Shown here piece after piece: positions 1 to 9,974 of a stretch of 54,192 nucleotides of DNA. The DNA lies in the NCBI GenBank assembly GCA_007692455.1, contig RECC01000085.1, forward strand, positions 1 through 54,192, written 5' to 3'. Source of the stretch: Alkalibacterium sp. Lineage in GTDB: Bacteria > Bacillota > Bacilli > Lactobacillales > Carnobacteriaceae_A. The notes under the pieces are model-generated. The model was not told where the DNA came from and made no database searches. It saw only the letters and a list, made by a program, of their open reading frames with translations. The translations under genes and the position numbers were made by a program. Positions within the stretch are counted from its first letter, which is position 1. Each line of letters opens with the position of its first letter.

Positions 1-1403
1 ACAGCACGGATACCGATGGTGTAGTCATACGTACGGCCGTCACCCATGACACCGACACTCTTGAAGCCGGGCAACACTGTGAAGTACTGCCAGATGTCGC
101 GGTCTAAGCCGGCATTTTTGATTTCTTCTCTTAAAATTGCGTCACTTTCGCGGACGATTTCCAGTTTTTCTTCAGTGATTTCACCGATTACGCGGATTCC
201 CAGACCCGGTCCAGGGAATGGCTGACGCCAGACTAAGGATTCAGGCATATTCAGTTCCAGTCCAAGTTCACGGACTTCATCTTTGAATAAGGTATTCAGC
301 GGTTCAATCAGTTCGAAGGTCATGTCATCAGGCAGTCCGCCCACGTTGTGGTGAGACTTGATGGTCTGAGCAGTTGCTGTGCCACTTTCAATGACGTCAG
401 TATACAAAGTTCCCTGAGCCAGGAAGTCAATCCCGTCCAGTTTCATCGCTTCATCATTAAAGAGGTAGACGAATTCGTTTCCGATGATTTTACGTTTCTG
501 TTCCGGATCGGATACACCGGCTAATTTGTCCAGGAAGCGGTCTTTTGCATCGACTCGGATGACATTCAAGCCGAATTTGCCTTCCAGACTTTCCATCACC
601 TGATCGCCTTCACCTTTACGCAAGAGACCGTGGTCCACAAAGATACAGGTCAGCTGGTCGCCGATGGCTTTGTTTAACAAAACACCTACAACACTTGAAT
701 CGACTCCACCAGACAAGCCTAAAAGAACTTTGCGGTCGCCGACGAGTTCTCTGATTTTTTCAACTTCCATATCGATAAAGTTCTGCATGGTCCAGTTGCC
801 TGAGCATTCGCAGACATTAAAGGCAAAGTTGCGCAGAAGCTGATTGCCGTGTTCAGTATGGCGGACTTCCGGGTGGAACTGCACGCCATGGAAATTCTTT
901 TCAGTGTTTTGAATGGCACTGATTGGGCAGTGGTCGTTTGAAGCGGTCACGGTAAAGCCTTCGGGACTTTTCGTCACATAGTCGCCGTGGCTCATCCAGA
1001 CGTTTTCTTCTTCTGCAAGTGTCGTAAACAAGTCAGCCGTGCGGTCTTGTACGCTGATTTTCGCTTTGCCGTACTCACGGTTCTTGCTTGGCTTCACTTC
1101 GCCGCCCATCATGTAGGTCATCAGCTGCATACCGTAACAGATGCCTAGGATTGGAACGCCCAGTTCAAAAATCTCAGGGTCGATTGAAAATGCCCCGTCG
1201 TCATACACACTCATGGGTCCGCCTGAGAAGATAATCCCTTTGACGTTCATTTCTTTCAGTTCGGCAGCTGTCGTCGTATGCGGCAGCAGTTCAGAATAGA
1301 CGCCGAATTCTCTAATGCGTCGGGTAATCAGCTGATTGTACTGGCTTCCGAAGTCCAGCACGATCAGCTTTTCCAGTTTCGTCGTATCAATAGTAGAAGT
1401 CAC
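1..1403 (-). CDS. guaA: GMP synthase (glutamine-hydrolysing), C-terminus cut by window edge
   Basis: Converts XMP to GMP using ATP and glutamine, the last step of guanine nucleotide synthesis in the cytoplasm. The N-terminal class-I glutamine amidotransferase domain is seen from the nucleophile motif ICYGMQLM. The ATP pyrophosphatase domain shows the PP-loop SGGVDSS, and the part near the edge reads [14 protein letters not shown], typical of the GuaA C-terminal dimerisation domain. About 467 residues are present and roughly 50 are missing to the left. The start is a GTG at 1401-1403 (peptide begins [13 protein letters not shown]), preceded by AAGGTG 8 bases upstream; no ATG fits. It lies 34 bases downstream of guaB on the same strand, so guaB-guaA very probably form one transcript. 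Confidence 0.96.
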   Translation of the reverse strand, partial: MTSTIDTTKLEKLIVLDFGSQYNQLITRRIREFGVYSELLPHTTTAAELKEMNVKGIIFSGGPMSVYDDGAFSIDPEIFELGVPILGICYGMQLMTYMMGGEVKPSKNREYGKAKISVQDRTADLFTTLAEEENVWMSHGDYVTKSPEGFTVTASNDHCPISAIQNTEKNFHGVQFHPEVRHTEHGNQLLRNFAFNVCECSGNWTMQNFIDMEVEKIRELVGDRKVLLGLSGGVDSSVVGVLLNKAIGDQLTCIFVDHGLLRKGEGDQVMESLEGKFGLNVIRVDAKDRFLDKLAGVSDPEQKRKIIGNEFVYLFNDEAMKLDGIDFLAQGTLYTDVIESGTATAQTIKSHHNVGGLPDDMTFELIEPLNTLFKDEVRELGLELNMPESLVWRQPFPGPGLGIRVIGEITEEKLEIVRESDAILREEIKNAGLDRDIWQYFTVLPGFKSVGVMGDGRTYDYTIGIRA

Positions 1404-1437
1404 TCAATTCACACCTTATCTGATTAGTTTAATTTGC

Positions 1438-2922
<1,485 letters not shown>

Positions 2923-2972
2923 TCAATTTCCTCCTCAAAGAATTGGTTAACGGGCTGATAATTTTAAGGATT

Positions 2973-3001
2973 AGTGTATCAAAAGGGTTGGAGAGAAGCA
3001 A
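2973..3001 (-). promoter_or_regulatory. Predicted sigma-A promoter of guaB-guaA
   Basis: On the minus strand a TTGCTT -35 box (2996-3001) and a TACACT -10 box (2973-2978) are separated by exactly 17 bases. They sit about 55 bases upstream of the guaB start. No start-site data are available, so this is a sequence match only. Confidence 0.55.
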
Positions 3002-3328
3002 TCGATATTTTCAAGTCGTTTTCATGATGAGAACACACTAAGATGTTAGTCTAATTTAAGATAAATGAAGAAGGGGCTTCGTCATGGGGATTAAGTCGCT
3101 TTCACGGGCATCTGGAAGATAAATAGGAAAGTAATGCGTAGTTAAATTCTAATTGAATTCTAATGATTAATCAAGACCTATTCTTTATTAATGTTAAGGA
3201 AAACACCTTAAAAATACGAATATTAACGAAGTGCATGTCAATTATATAAGCAAAAGACGAACAATGGGTGGTGGTGCTTGGGAATTAATCAGACTAATAT
3301 TGTTGAAATGAGAGGGTCATATTCACGT
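3002..3328. other. Intergenic region without recognised gene
   Basis: This AT-rich stretch lies between the guaB promoter and the terminator of the ABC importer operon. Minor inverted repeats such as GAAGGGGCTTC occur. I see no convincing coding frame, no riboswitch and no operator. Confidence 0.5.
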
Positions 3329-3371
3329 AAAAAAAACAGCCCAGCCTATCTCAAGGATAGCTGAACTGTTT
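3329..3371 (-). terminator. Rho-independent terminator after the OpuC/EgtU-type operon
   Basis: Read on the minus strand, arms beginning AAACAGTTCAGC and ending GGCTGGGCTGTT pair over about 15 bases with one bulge around a CTTGA loop. A run of eight T follows. It lies about 25 bases past the stop of the fused permease gene. Confidence 0.85.
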
Positions 3372-3397
3372 AAATTATGAAAAGGTTAATATAGCAA

Positions 3398-4918
3398 TTA
3401 TTCGCTGAGCAGGCCTTCTTCAGTTAAGAAGTCACGAGCCACCTCTTCAGCTGGTCGGTCTTCAAAAGCAACCTGGTAGTTCATTTCACGCATCTGATCG
3501 TCTGTAATGCGTCCATCCAGCACGGATAGAATCTCCTCAATTTCAGGATACTCTTCAATCAATGATGTCATCATTAAAGGTGCACCCTGATAAGGAGGGA
3601 ATAAACTCTCATCATCTTCCAGAACAACCAAGTTGTTCTCAGCTATATCAGCGTCCGTACTGTAGGCATCAATCAGGTTCACATCGCCACGTTCGATGGC
3701 TGCATAGCGGAGTTGAGGTTCCATCGTAGTGACACTAGCAAAGGAAATGCCATACATGCTTTGGATACCAGGATATCCGTCATCTCGGTCATTGAACTCG
3801 ATGGTAAAGCCAGCGCTCACCAGATCGGTGACGTCTGCCAAATCGGAAATAGTTTCCAGACCGTGTTCTTCAGCAAAATCAGGTGCAACGGCAAGAGCAT
3901 AAGTGTTGTTGAAAGCCATTGGATCCAGCATGGTCATGTTGTACTCTTCCTGAAGCTGGTCGCGTGCCTCGATGAACACATCTTCTTCGCTCGTTCCCGG
4001 TTCAGGGATGGTATCAAAGAAGTTAGTCAGCACAGTTCCAGTAAACTCAGTATAAATATCCACTTCGCCAGAACGGAGGGCATTAAAGACAAAGGTAGTA
4101 CGCCCGAAGTTCGGCTCAACCCTTGCGGTCAGATCACTCTGATCTTCAATCAGGAGTTTATAGACATTCATCAGTATTTCCGGTTCGGGTCCTATTTTTC
4201 CGGCAATGACCAGGTCATCATCTTCTGCAAATAGCATAGGAACCGTTAATAATCCTGTGATGACAACTAGACCGGTACTCAGGATAATCACTGTTTTCTT
4301 AAATGAGGTCTTCTGCAAATAGCGCAGCAATTGGTCAAACAAAATAGCCAACAGGGCAGCTGGGACAGCTCCTAGTATAATCAGGTTATTGTTTCCGCGG
4401 TCAATTCCTAGAAGAATCAGACTACCCAACCCGCCGGCACCAATTAAAGCGGCAACCGTTGCGGTACCAATAATCAGTACCATCGCGGTACGGATACCAG
4501 CCATGATGACTGGCAAGGCTAAAGGAAGCTGAACTTTTCGTAGCTTGCGCCAGCGGTCCATTCCCATGGCATCAGCCGCTTCATTCAGCGAGGGGTCAAT
4601 GCCGGTTAAGCCAGTGTAGGTGTTTCTTAATATTGGCAGCAGCGCATAGATAATCAAAGCCGTAATAGCCGGTACGGTTCCGATACCGACAATTGGAATC
4701 AGTAGACCGAGAATCGCCAAAGACGGAATCGTCTGAAAAATAGCAGTGACTTGAATAATCGGCTCAGCCAATTTTTTGCGTTCCATCAGAAAAATACCCA
4801 GTGGAACAGCAATCAGGACGGCAATGAATAATGAGATAAATGAAAGCTGCATGTGTTCAATCAGCGCTGTCCATAAGTCTCCGCTTCGAGCTTGTAATGT
4901 TTCGATTAATGCTCCCAT
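3398..4918 (-). CDS. ABC importer, fused permease and substrate-binding domain (OpuC/BilE/EgtU type)
   Basis: Membrane component of an osmoprotectant-family importer with its binding domain fused to the C-terminus. Residues about 20-215 form a BPD-type permease with several membrane helices and the EAA-like loop NEAADAMGMDRWRKLRKVQLP. After a further helix near 210-230, residues about 235-506 form a type-II periplasmic binding domain. That domain opens with GKIGPEPEIL rather than the GSKNFTEQ motif I recall for OpuBC/OpuCC. The fused layout and length resemble Listeria BilEB and pneumococcal EgtU, where the ligand of EgtU is ergothioneine. Glycine betaine, carnitine, choline or ergothioneine are all possible here; sequence alone does not decide. 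The ATG overlaps the stop of the ATPase gene by one base (TAATG), implying translational coupling. Confidence 0.88.
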   Translation of the reverse strand: MGALIETLQARSGDLWTALIEHMQLSFISLFIAVLIAVPLGIFLMERKKLAEPIIQVTAIFQTIPSLAILGLLIPIVGIGTVPAITALIIYALLPILRNTYTGLTGIDPSLNEAADAMGMDRWRKLRKVQLPLALPVIMAGIRTAMVLIIGTATVAALIGAGGLGSLILLGIDRGNNNLIILGAVPAALLAILFDQLLRYLQKTSFKKTVIILSTGLVVITGLLTVPMLFAEDDDLVIAGKIGPEPEILMNVYKLLIEDQSDLTARVEPNFGRTTFVFNALRSGEVDIYTEFTGTVLTNFFDTIPEPGTSEEDVFIEARDQLQEEYNMTMLDPMAFNNTYALAVAPDFAEEHGLETISDLADVTDLVSAGFTIEFNDRDDGYPGIQSMYGISFASVTTMEPQLRYAAIERGDVNLIDAYSTDADIAENNLVVLEDDESLFPPYQGAPLMMTSLIEEYPEIEEILSVLDGRITDDQMREMNYQVAFEDRPAEEVARDFLTEEGLLSE

Positions 4919-5883
4919 TAGACTGAGACCTCCTTCGTATCAGACAGGTTACTTGCAAGGTACTGCACCAGCTGATCTCGAGTAATAATTTTTTCCTGAT
5001 CAGCCGTGTCTGTCACTTTAACAGAAGGGTGCTTCGACAGGGTCAGAATCAAATCATCAATTGTTGTTGAAGCATCAACACTTGCGGTAAAGACGGTTGT
5101 TTCTGTTGTGTAAAATTCATGGTCCAGTAAATGCTGAACGGTTTTTTCTTCCTGGTAGTGAGGCAGACCGGTTTGAAGAAATTCTCTTACAAAATCATTA
5201 GCCGGACGCTTGAGGATTTCCTCTGCTGTTCCAACCTGTTCGATTTTGCCTTCGTTCATCACACAAATTCGGTCGCCTAGATTGATGGCTTCCTGCATAT
5301 CATGTGTGACAAAGACGACTGTCTTTTTCAGTTTATGCTGTAAAGTGACAACGTCCTGCTGCAAGTGGCTGCGGGTAATCGGGTCGAGAGCACTGAACGG
5401 TTCATCCATCAGAATAACTTCGGGGTCAGCTGCCAAAGCACGAATAACACCTATTCGCTGCTGCTCACCGCCAGACAGTTCAGATACTTTACGGTCCCGG
5501 TACTGTTCCGGGTCAAGGTTAACACTTTCAAGCAGTTCAGTTACACGGTTGTGCATGTCTTCTTTGGACCACTTTTTCATTTCAGGCACAATTACAATAT
5601 TTTCTTCCACAGTCATGTTTGGAAATAGAGCAATCTGCTGAAGAACATAGCCGATGTTCCAGCGCAGTTCCTGAAGGTTGTAGTCACTGATGCGTTTGCC
5701 GTCAATCAAAATGGTTCCTTTAGTCAGCTCAATCAACTGGTTGATCATTTTTAGCGTGGTTGTTTTCCCGCTCCCACTGGGGCCAATTAACACAAAAAAT
5801 TCCCCTTCTTCTATCTCAAGTGAGAAGTCGGAAACAACGGGTGTACCATTATACTTTTTTGTTACTTTATCAAATCGTATCAT
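4918..5883 (-). CDS. ABC transporter ATPase (OpuCA/EgtUA type)
   Basis: Energises the fused permease/binding protein encoded immediately downstream. The ABC domain covers about residues 1-240: Walker A GPSGSGKTT, signature LSGGEQQR, Walker B VILMDEPFSALD, and the switch His in VTHDMQEA. A short CBS-like tail of about 75 residues follows, which is less than the two CBS repeats of longer OpuCA proteins. The start is set at the ATG of MIRFDKVTKK because GGGGAGG lies seven bases upstream; an upstream in-frame ATG at 5958 would add an implausible 25-residue leader and has no ribosome site. Confidence 0.93.
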   Translation of the reverse strand: MIRFDKVTKKYNGTPVVSDFSLEIEEGEFFVLIGPSGSGKTTTLKMINQLIELTKGTILIDGKRISDYNLQELRWNIGYVLQQIALFPNMTVEENIVIVPEMKKWSKEDMHNRVTELLESVNLDPEQYRDRKVSELSGGEQQRIGVIRALAADPEVILMDEPFSALDPITRSHLQQDVVTLQHKLKKTVVFVTHDMQEAINLGDRICVMNEGKIEQVGTAEEILKRPANDFVREFLQTGLPHYQEEKTVQHLLDHEFYTTETTVFTASVDASTTIDDLILTLSKHPSVKVTDTADQEKIITRDQLVQYLASNLSDTKEVSV

Positions 5884-5912
5884 AGCCGTTCCTCCCCATA
5901 TTCTATTCAACA

Positions 5913-5918
5913 AGTATA
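5913..5918 (-). promoter_or_regulatory. Predicted extended -10 promoter of the OpuC/EgtU-type operon
   Basis: On the minus strand TGTTATACT reads as an extended -10 (TG-N-TATACT), about 30 bases before the ATPase start. There is no good -35 box: TTACAG lies 19 bases upstream. Confidence 0.4.
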
Positions 5919-6038
5919 ACAAAGTCGTTACAAAATACTGTAATAATATACTCAGCAAGTTGAGCGAACAGGCAATAAAGCTTATAGCACTAGTCTTTAG
6001 ACCATTTCAATTCATATGATTGCCAACCGATTTAGTGT

Positions 6039-6075
6039 AAAAAACCATTCAACTCCGGTAAGAAGATGAATGGCT
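6039..6075 (-). terminator. Terminator after the disulfide reductase gene
   Basis: On the minus strand CCATTCA and TGAATGG form the outer stem. TCTTC and GGAGT extend it with one T-T mismatch around a TTACC loop, and six T follow. It lies 15 bases past the reductase stop. Confidence 0.85.
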
Positions 6076-6089
6076 GTTGCTAGTTAAAG

Positions 6090-7430
6090 TTAATTATAAA
6101 GAGAAGAAAGGTCGCTTCCGATCGAAGGATAGGCAAACATGATAGTCGACAGTTCTTCTGCACTTATTTTGCGGTTAATCAGAAAGCTAAAATAATTAAT
6201 TAACTGGTCGGCTTCGTTGTTTACGCAAGAAGCACCCACCAACAGACCGGTTTCTTTCTCGGTCACGACTGTCACTTTGCTGACCGGCTCGTTCGACCGG
6301 CTATAGCTGAACCACTTGCTGGTATCGATAGTGGAAACATCGTAGCTTTGGGAATTGTTCTCTGCTTCTGCTGAAGTTACCCCAATTTGAGCCAGCTTCG
6401 GTGTGGTGAAAACAATAGTCGGGATGGTTGGGTACACAATTGGCTGGTCTGTTTTATCAGTCAGGTAGTCCAGTAGATAACTTGCTTCAAAACTTGAGAC
6501 AGGGGTCAGTTTGGGTTCTTTTTTGGAAAGTACATCTCCTAGTGCGAAAATGGAGGGATTGCTTGAGCGAAGATTATGGTCAACTTGAATTCCTTTTTTA
6601 TCATACTCAACACCAGCCTGCTCAAGGTTCAGCGTGTCGGCGTTTGGTATGCGTCCAGTTGTGCCGAAGACTAAATCAGTGGTCAAGTCAAAATCGCCGT
6701 CGTCCATCATTCGGTAGCCCGCGTCCGTTTTTTCGATACGGGACAAATTGGTATTCAAATGGAAGGTGACGCCTTTGTCTTTCAATGTGTTCATAACCTC
6801 TTCAACAAATTCATTATCGTAGGCTTTTAAAGGCGTATCGTTATGCTGGATAATATGGACATCTGCTCCTGCAGCATTGGCAATGGTTGCCAGCTCAAAT
6901 GAGATATAACCACCACCTACAAAGGTTATTGAATCAGGCAAGTCCTGAAGTGAAAGGAAATCATCACTAGTGAGAAAGTGCTCGCTTCCGGGGATATTTA
7001 AGAGAAAGGGGCGAGCACCCGTTGCGATGATAAACTGATTGGCTTTAACAATTGACTCGCCGATTTTAACGGCTTGATGACTAGTGAATTTTGCTGTTCC
7101 GGTAAAGGTGACGACCCCAGAATCATCCAGACTTTTTCTGCTTTGTTCCGGAACAGGGTCCGTAAAGGTCTTTTTGAACGCCATCAGGTCAGACCAATTG
7201 ACCTTTACAGCCTGCTTGACACCCTTTCCTTTCAGCTGATTAACTTTGTCCTGGGCTTCCACTGCGGAAATCATAACTTTTTTAGGGTCACAGCCTCTAT
7301 TGGGGCAGGTTCCTCCCCATAAATCTTCCTCAATAATAGCTACTTTATTTTTTTCAGCAGCCAGACCTGAGGCAATACTTTTTCCTGCCACGCCACTTCC
7401 TATCACAACGATATCAAAAAACTCAGTCAT
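6090..7430 (-). CDS. Class-I pyridine nucleotide-disulfide oxidoreductase (glutathione-reductase-like)
   Basis: A 446-residue FAD- and NAD(P)H-dependent flavoprotein. The first Rossmann motif GSGVAGKS is at the N-terminus, and the redox-active pair sits in GGTCPNRGCDPKK, spaced as in glutathione reductase and lipoamide dehydrogenase. A second nucleotide motif VGGGYISFE and the FAD motif FALGDV follow, then a dimerisation domain. The C-terminal His-Glu dyad of the classical enzymes (HPTxxE) is absent: this part reads FAYPSIGSDLSSL. The substrate may therefore differ from glutathione or lipoamide. It lies downstream of its own leader and is separated by a terminator from the ABC importer; a link with thiol uptake is only a possibility. 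The ribosome site is AAGGAAG. Confidence 0.88.
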   Translation of the reverse strand: MTEFFDIVVIGSGVAGKSIASGLAAEKNKVAIIEEDLWGGTCPNRGCDPKKVMISAVEAQDKVNQLKGKGVKQAVKVNWSDLMAFKKTFTDPVPEQSRKSLDDSGVVTFTGTAKFTSHQAVKIGESIVKANQFIIATGARPFLLNIPGSEHFLTSDDFLSLQDLPDSITFVGGGYISFELATIANAAGADVHIIQHNDTPLKAYDNEFVEEVMNTLKDKGVTFHLNTNLSRIEKTDAGYRMMDDGDFDLTTDLVFGTTGRIPNADTLNLEQAGVEYDKKGIQVDHNLRSSNPSIFALGDVLSKKEPKLTPVSSFEASYLLDYLTDKTDQPIVYPTIPTIVFTTPKLAQIGVTSAEAENNSQSYDVSTIDTSKWFSYSRSNEPVSKVTVVTEKETGLLVGASCVNNEADQLINYFSFLINRKISAEELSTIMFAYPSIGSDLSSLYN

Positions 7431-7584
7431 ATTATGTTCTTCCTTTCTCTTGGAGTCATTCCTGTTAATGGACTAATCTTTTAACTCTGAGCACAGTCAA
7501 TTACTTAGTAAAAGAGTATCACTTATGATAGACATTTACATAGTTGGAAGCCTTATCTGAAGGGGCTTTAATTAAGCAGGGCAG

Positions 7585-7613
7585 TTGTGATAGGATAGTA
7601 AAAATAATATTTA
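7585..7613 (+). promoter_or_regulatory. Predicted promoter of the GNAT gene
   Basis: TTGTGA (7585-7590) and TATTTA (7608-7613) with a 17-base spacer lie about 80 bases upstream of the acetyltransferase start. The -10 match is modest. Confidence 0.35.
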
Positions 7614-7691
7614 AATGATACAGGGGGCAGAAGCAGAGTTGTTCTTGGGAAGACCAATTAGCGATTAGTCACTATTAAATGGGGGATTGAA

Positions 7692-8165
7692 ATGGTAAAG
7701 CTAAGAAGAATAGAAGAAAGAGACAACCAGATAATCGGGGAGATTGTGCAGCAATCGCTAAAAGAAGAAGGACTGGATATACCGGGTACGGCTTATTTTG
7801 ATCCGTATTTGTTTTCCTTATTTGATTATTATGAGAAAGAAAACCGAGAGTACTGGGTGCTGGAAAAAGACGGAGAAGTCATCGGGGGCATTGGGGTAGG
7901 GCCTTTTGACGAAGAAAAAGGGATTGGGGAAATTCAGAAACTCTACATTGTAAAAGCAGAACGTGGTCAGGGCTATGCGCACAAATTAGTGAACAGGGCT
8001 TTGGAATTTGGAAAAGAGCGATATGACGCTCTGTATATTGAAACCTTTGCCTCTCTGTCCGATGCAAATCATCTGTATCGTCAGTACGGTTTTGAAAAGC
8101 TTGAGGAACCACTTGCAGGAACAGAACACAGTGCCTGTGACACCTGGCTTCTGCTGGAGTTTTAA
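7692..8165 (+). CDS. GNAT-family N-acetyltransferase
   Basis: A 157-residue stand-alone GNAT domain that should transfer an acetyl group from acetyl-CoA to an amine; the substrate is unknown. The core beta-strand and acetyl-CoA loop are seen as EIQKLYIVKAERGQGYAHKLV, matching the family pattern V-x-x-x-x-R-G-x-G-x-A/G. The preceding strand carries YWVLEKDGEVIGGIGV. The C-terminal LYRQYGFEKL motif is also typical. It is a monocistronic gene with its own upstream promoter-like sequence and GGGGG ribosome site, divergent from the disulfide reductase. Confidence 0.9.
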   Translation: MVKLRRIEERDNQIIGEIVQQSLKEEGLDIPGTAYFDPYLFSLFDYYEKENREYWVLEKDGEVIGGIGVGPFDEEKGIGEIQKLYIVKAERGQGYAHKLVNRALEFGKERYDALYIETFASLSDANHLYRQYGFEKLEEPLAGTEHSACDTWLLLEF

Positions 8166-8178
8166 TCATAAATAAGGC

Positions 8179-8220
8179 AAGGGGCGGGTGCTGCATTAGA
8201 AAATGCTTACGTACACGCCC
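8179..8220 (+). terminator. Possible terminator after the GNAT gene
   Basis: An outer GGGCG/CGCCC stem encloses an inner GCATT-AGAA-AATGC hairpin, followed only by TTTATTA. The weak T-run makes this a low-confidence terminator. Confidence 0.4.
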
Positions 8221-8238
8221 TTTATTATCGACCTATGC

Positions 8239-8244
8239 TATGAT
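8239..8244 (+). promoter_or_regulatory. Possible extended -10 box before the M24-like gene
   Basis: The sequence TGCTATGAT fits an extended -10 element about 60 bases upstream of the M24-like start. I find no matching -35 hexamer, so the call is weak. Confidence 0.3.
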
Positions 8245-8304
8245 TGAGTTAATTACAGTTAGTGAAAGAAACGAACTCACATATAGAAAAGGAAGAGGAT
8301 AAGG

Positions 8305-9672
8305 ATGACGGTGGAAGTAAAAGAAGTAAAAGCACCTGAATTTGATCACCCGAACAGTAAAGTGATGCTGACGGATGAGACGATGCAGGAGCGTCTGGAT
8401 AAGGTGCTTAAAGGAATGAGAGCGAGCGGCTTATCGTCGCTGGTTATTTATGCGGACAAGGAGCATGGCAGTAATTTTGAATACCTCGTCGGCTTTATTC
8501 CCCGTTTTGAAGAAGCGCTGCTTGTTGTGAATGCCGATGGATTGACTACACTGATTCTCGGAAATGAAAATTTTAATAAGGTGAAGCATGCACGCATCCA
8601 GGCAAGAGGGAGAAAATGTTCGCTGTTTTCACTGCCTAATCAGCCGATGGGGAACGTGAGTGAACTCTCAGCAGTTCTGAAAGAAATAGAACTGGATAAC
8701 TCTCAGTCAGTCGGAGTAGTGGGCTGGAAACTGATCCCGGAAATGACTCGCCAGTTTGACGTGCCGCAGTTTATTGTCAGTGCTCTGGAAGAAAGAGCTG
8801 GAAAAGACAAGCTGGTCAATGCGACGGAACTTTTTATCGGGCCGGAAAAAGGTGTTCGCGTCACAAACAATGCCAATGAATTGGCGCATTATGAATACGG
8901 AGCATCGCTGGCATCCGATGCCGTACTGGAAGCGATGGATGCACTCAAGCCGGGCGTAAGTGAATTGGAGATAGGTGACTGCCTTCAGAAGAACGGTCAG
9001 TACCCTAACGTTGTGACTATCGGCGCATTTGGTGAACGTTTTGAAAAAGGAAACCTTTACCCGACGATTAACAGGTTGGAAAAGGGAGACAAGGTTGCCT
9101 TGACTGTGTCCTATAAAGGTGGCCTGTCCAGTCGATCGGGCTATGCGGTCGAGAGTCTGCAGGAACTGGAAGCTGCTGACGCGGGTTACTTTGAAGAGGT
9201 CATGCTGCCATACTTTTCGGCTTACCATTTCTGGCTGACCCATTTAAAAATTGGCATAAAGGGTGGCGACTTTTATGATAGTTTCAATGCCTTTTATCCT
9301 CAGAAAACCTATGGCTGGGGACTTTGTCCGGGTCATTTGACTGCTGACGAAGAATGGCTGTCGTCTCCTTTTTACAAAGGGTCAGAAGCTGTGGTGAAGT
9401 CGGGCATGATTTTCCAGGTCGACTTCATTCCTTCTCAAAAAGGTCATAATGGGGTATCGGCTGAAAGCACAGTTGCTGTGGCGGATGCTGATTTGCGCAA
9501 GGCTATTGAACAGACCTATCCTGAACTTTGGAGCCGCATAGTGAGAAGACGGGCATATCTGCACAACGAGTTAAACATTCATCTGCCGGAAGAACTTCTA
9601 CCGCTAGCCAGTACACTCGGTTACTATAGACCTTTTCTTTTAAACGACCGCTATGCTTTAGCTCTAAAATAG
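8305..9672 (+). CDS. M24 (Xaa-Pro peptidase/creatinase-fold) family protein with degraded metal site
   Basis: 455 residues. The N-terminal half (about 25-170) resembles the creatinase/prolidase N-domain, and the C-terminal half (about 190-430) follows the pita-bread M24 fold. Active M24 peptidases bind two metals through Asp, Asp, His, Glu and Glu. Here the first Asp region reads VALTVSYKGGLSSRSGYAV without either expected Asp. The His is kept in PGHL, the penultimate ligand is Asp (FQVDFIP) and the last Glu is kept (SAEST). A peptidase is therefore doubtful; a metal-free creatinase-like hydrolase or a binding protein is possible. It is monocistronic, with ribosome site AGGAAGAGGATAAGG and a strong terminator downstream. 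Confidence 0.72.
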   Translation: MTVEVKEVKAPEFDHPNSKVMLTDETMQERLDKVLKGMRASGLSSLVIYADKEHGSNFEYLVGFIPRFEEALLVVNADGLTTLILGNENFNKVKHARIQARGRKCSLFSLPNQPMGNVSELSAVLKEIELDNSQSVGVVGWKLIPEMTRQFDVPQFIVSALEERAGKDKLVNATELFIGPEKGVRVTNNANELAHYEYGASLASDAVLEAMDALKPGVSELEIGDCLQKNGQYPNVVTIGAFGERFEKGNLYPTINRLEKGDKVALTVSYKGGLSSRSGYAVESLQELEAADAGYFEEVMLPYFSAYHFWLTHLKIGIKGGDFYDSFNAFYPQKTYGWGLCPGHLTADEEWLSSPFYKGSEAVVKSGMIFQVDFIPSQKGHNGVSAESTVAVADADLRKAIEQTYPELWSRIVRRRAYLHNELNIHLPEELLPLASTLGYYRPFLLNDRYALALK

Positions 9673-9703
9673 TCATAATGCCATCAGAATGGACAAAAAT
9701 GAG

Positions 9704-9740
9704 AGACGATTTGCCAACTCCAGGCTAATCGTCTTTTTTA
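9704..9740 (+). terminator. Terminator after the M24-like gene
   Basis: A perfect eight-base stem AGACGATT/AATCGTCT with a 15-base loop is followed by six T. Confidence 0.9.
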
Positions 9741-9974
9741 TATGAATAGGTGGTGCTCGCGCCAGCGTGAACGATTAAATCCGATTGAGTCGCCCTCTAA
9801 TAGGTAAGAGAGACTTCTTTCGATTGTCGAAAATAGCTTCAACAACAGTCAGTTATGAAGAAAATATGAAGATTGGCTTAAATGAGAAAAAAATGATAAA
9901 TATCCTTTTTTTATAATATACGTGTGATAGACTTATTAAAATAATACAAATTTTACATATGAGGGACCGATTGA

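Noticed and set aside
3713-4234. A 173-residue plus-strand open frame opposite the fused permease gene
   Set aside because: It is a shadow of the well-supported importer gene, with no ribosome site, no family features and implausible composition.
5884-5958. Longer start for the OpuC/EgtU ATPase giving a hydrophobic N-terminus
   Set aside because: The extra 25 residues overlap the predicted promoter, have no ribosome site and are absent from ABC ATPases; the internal ATG has GGGGAGG in front.
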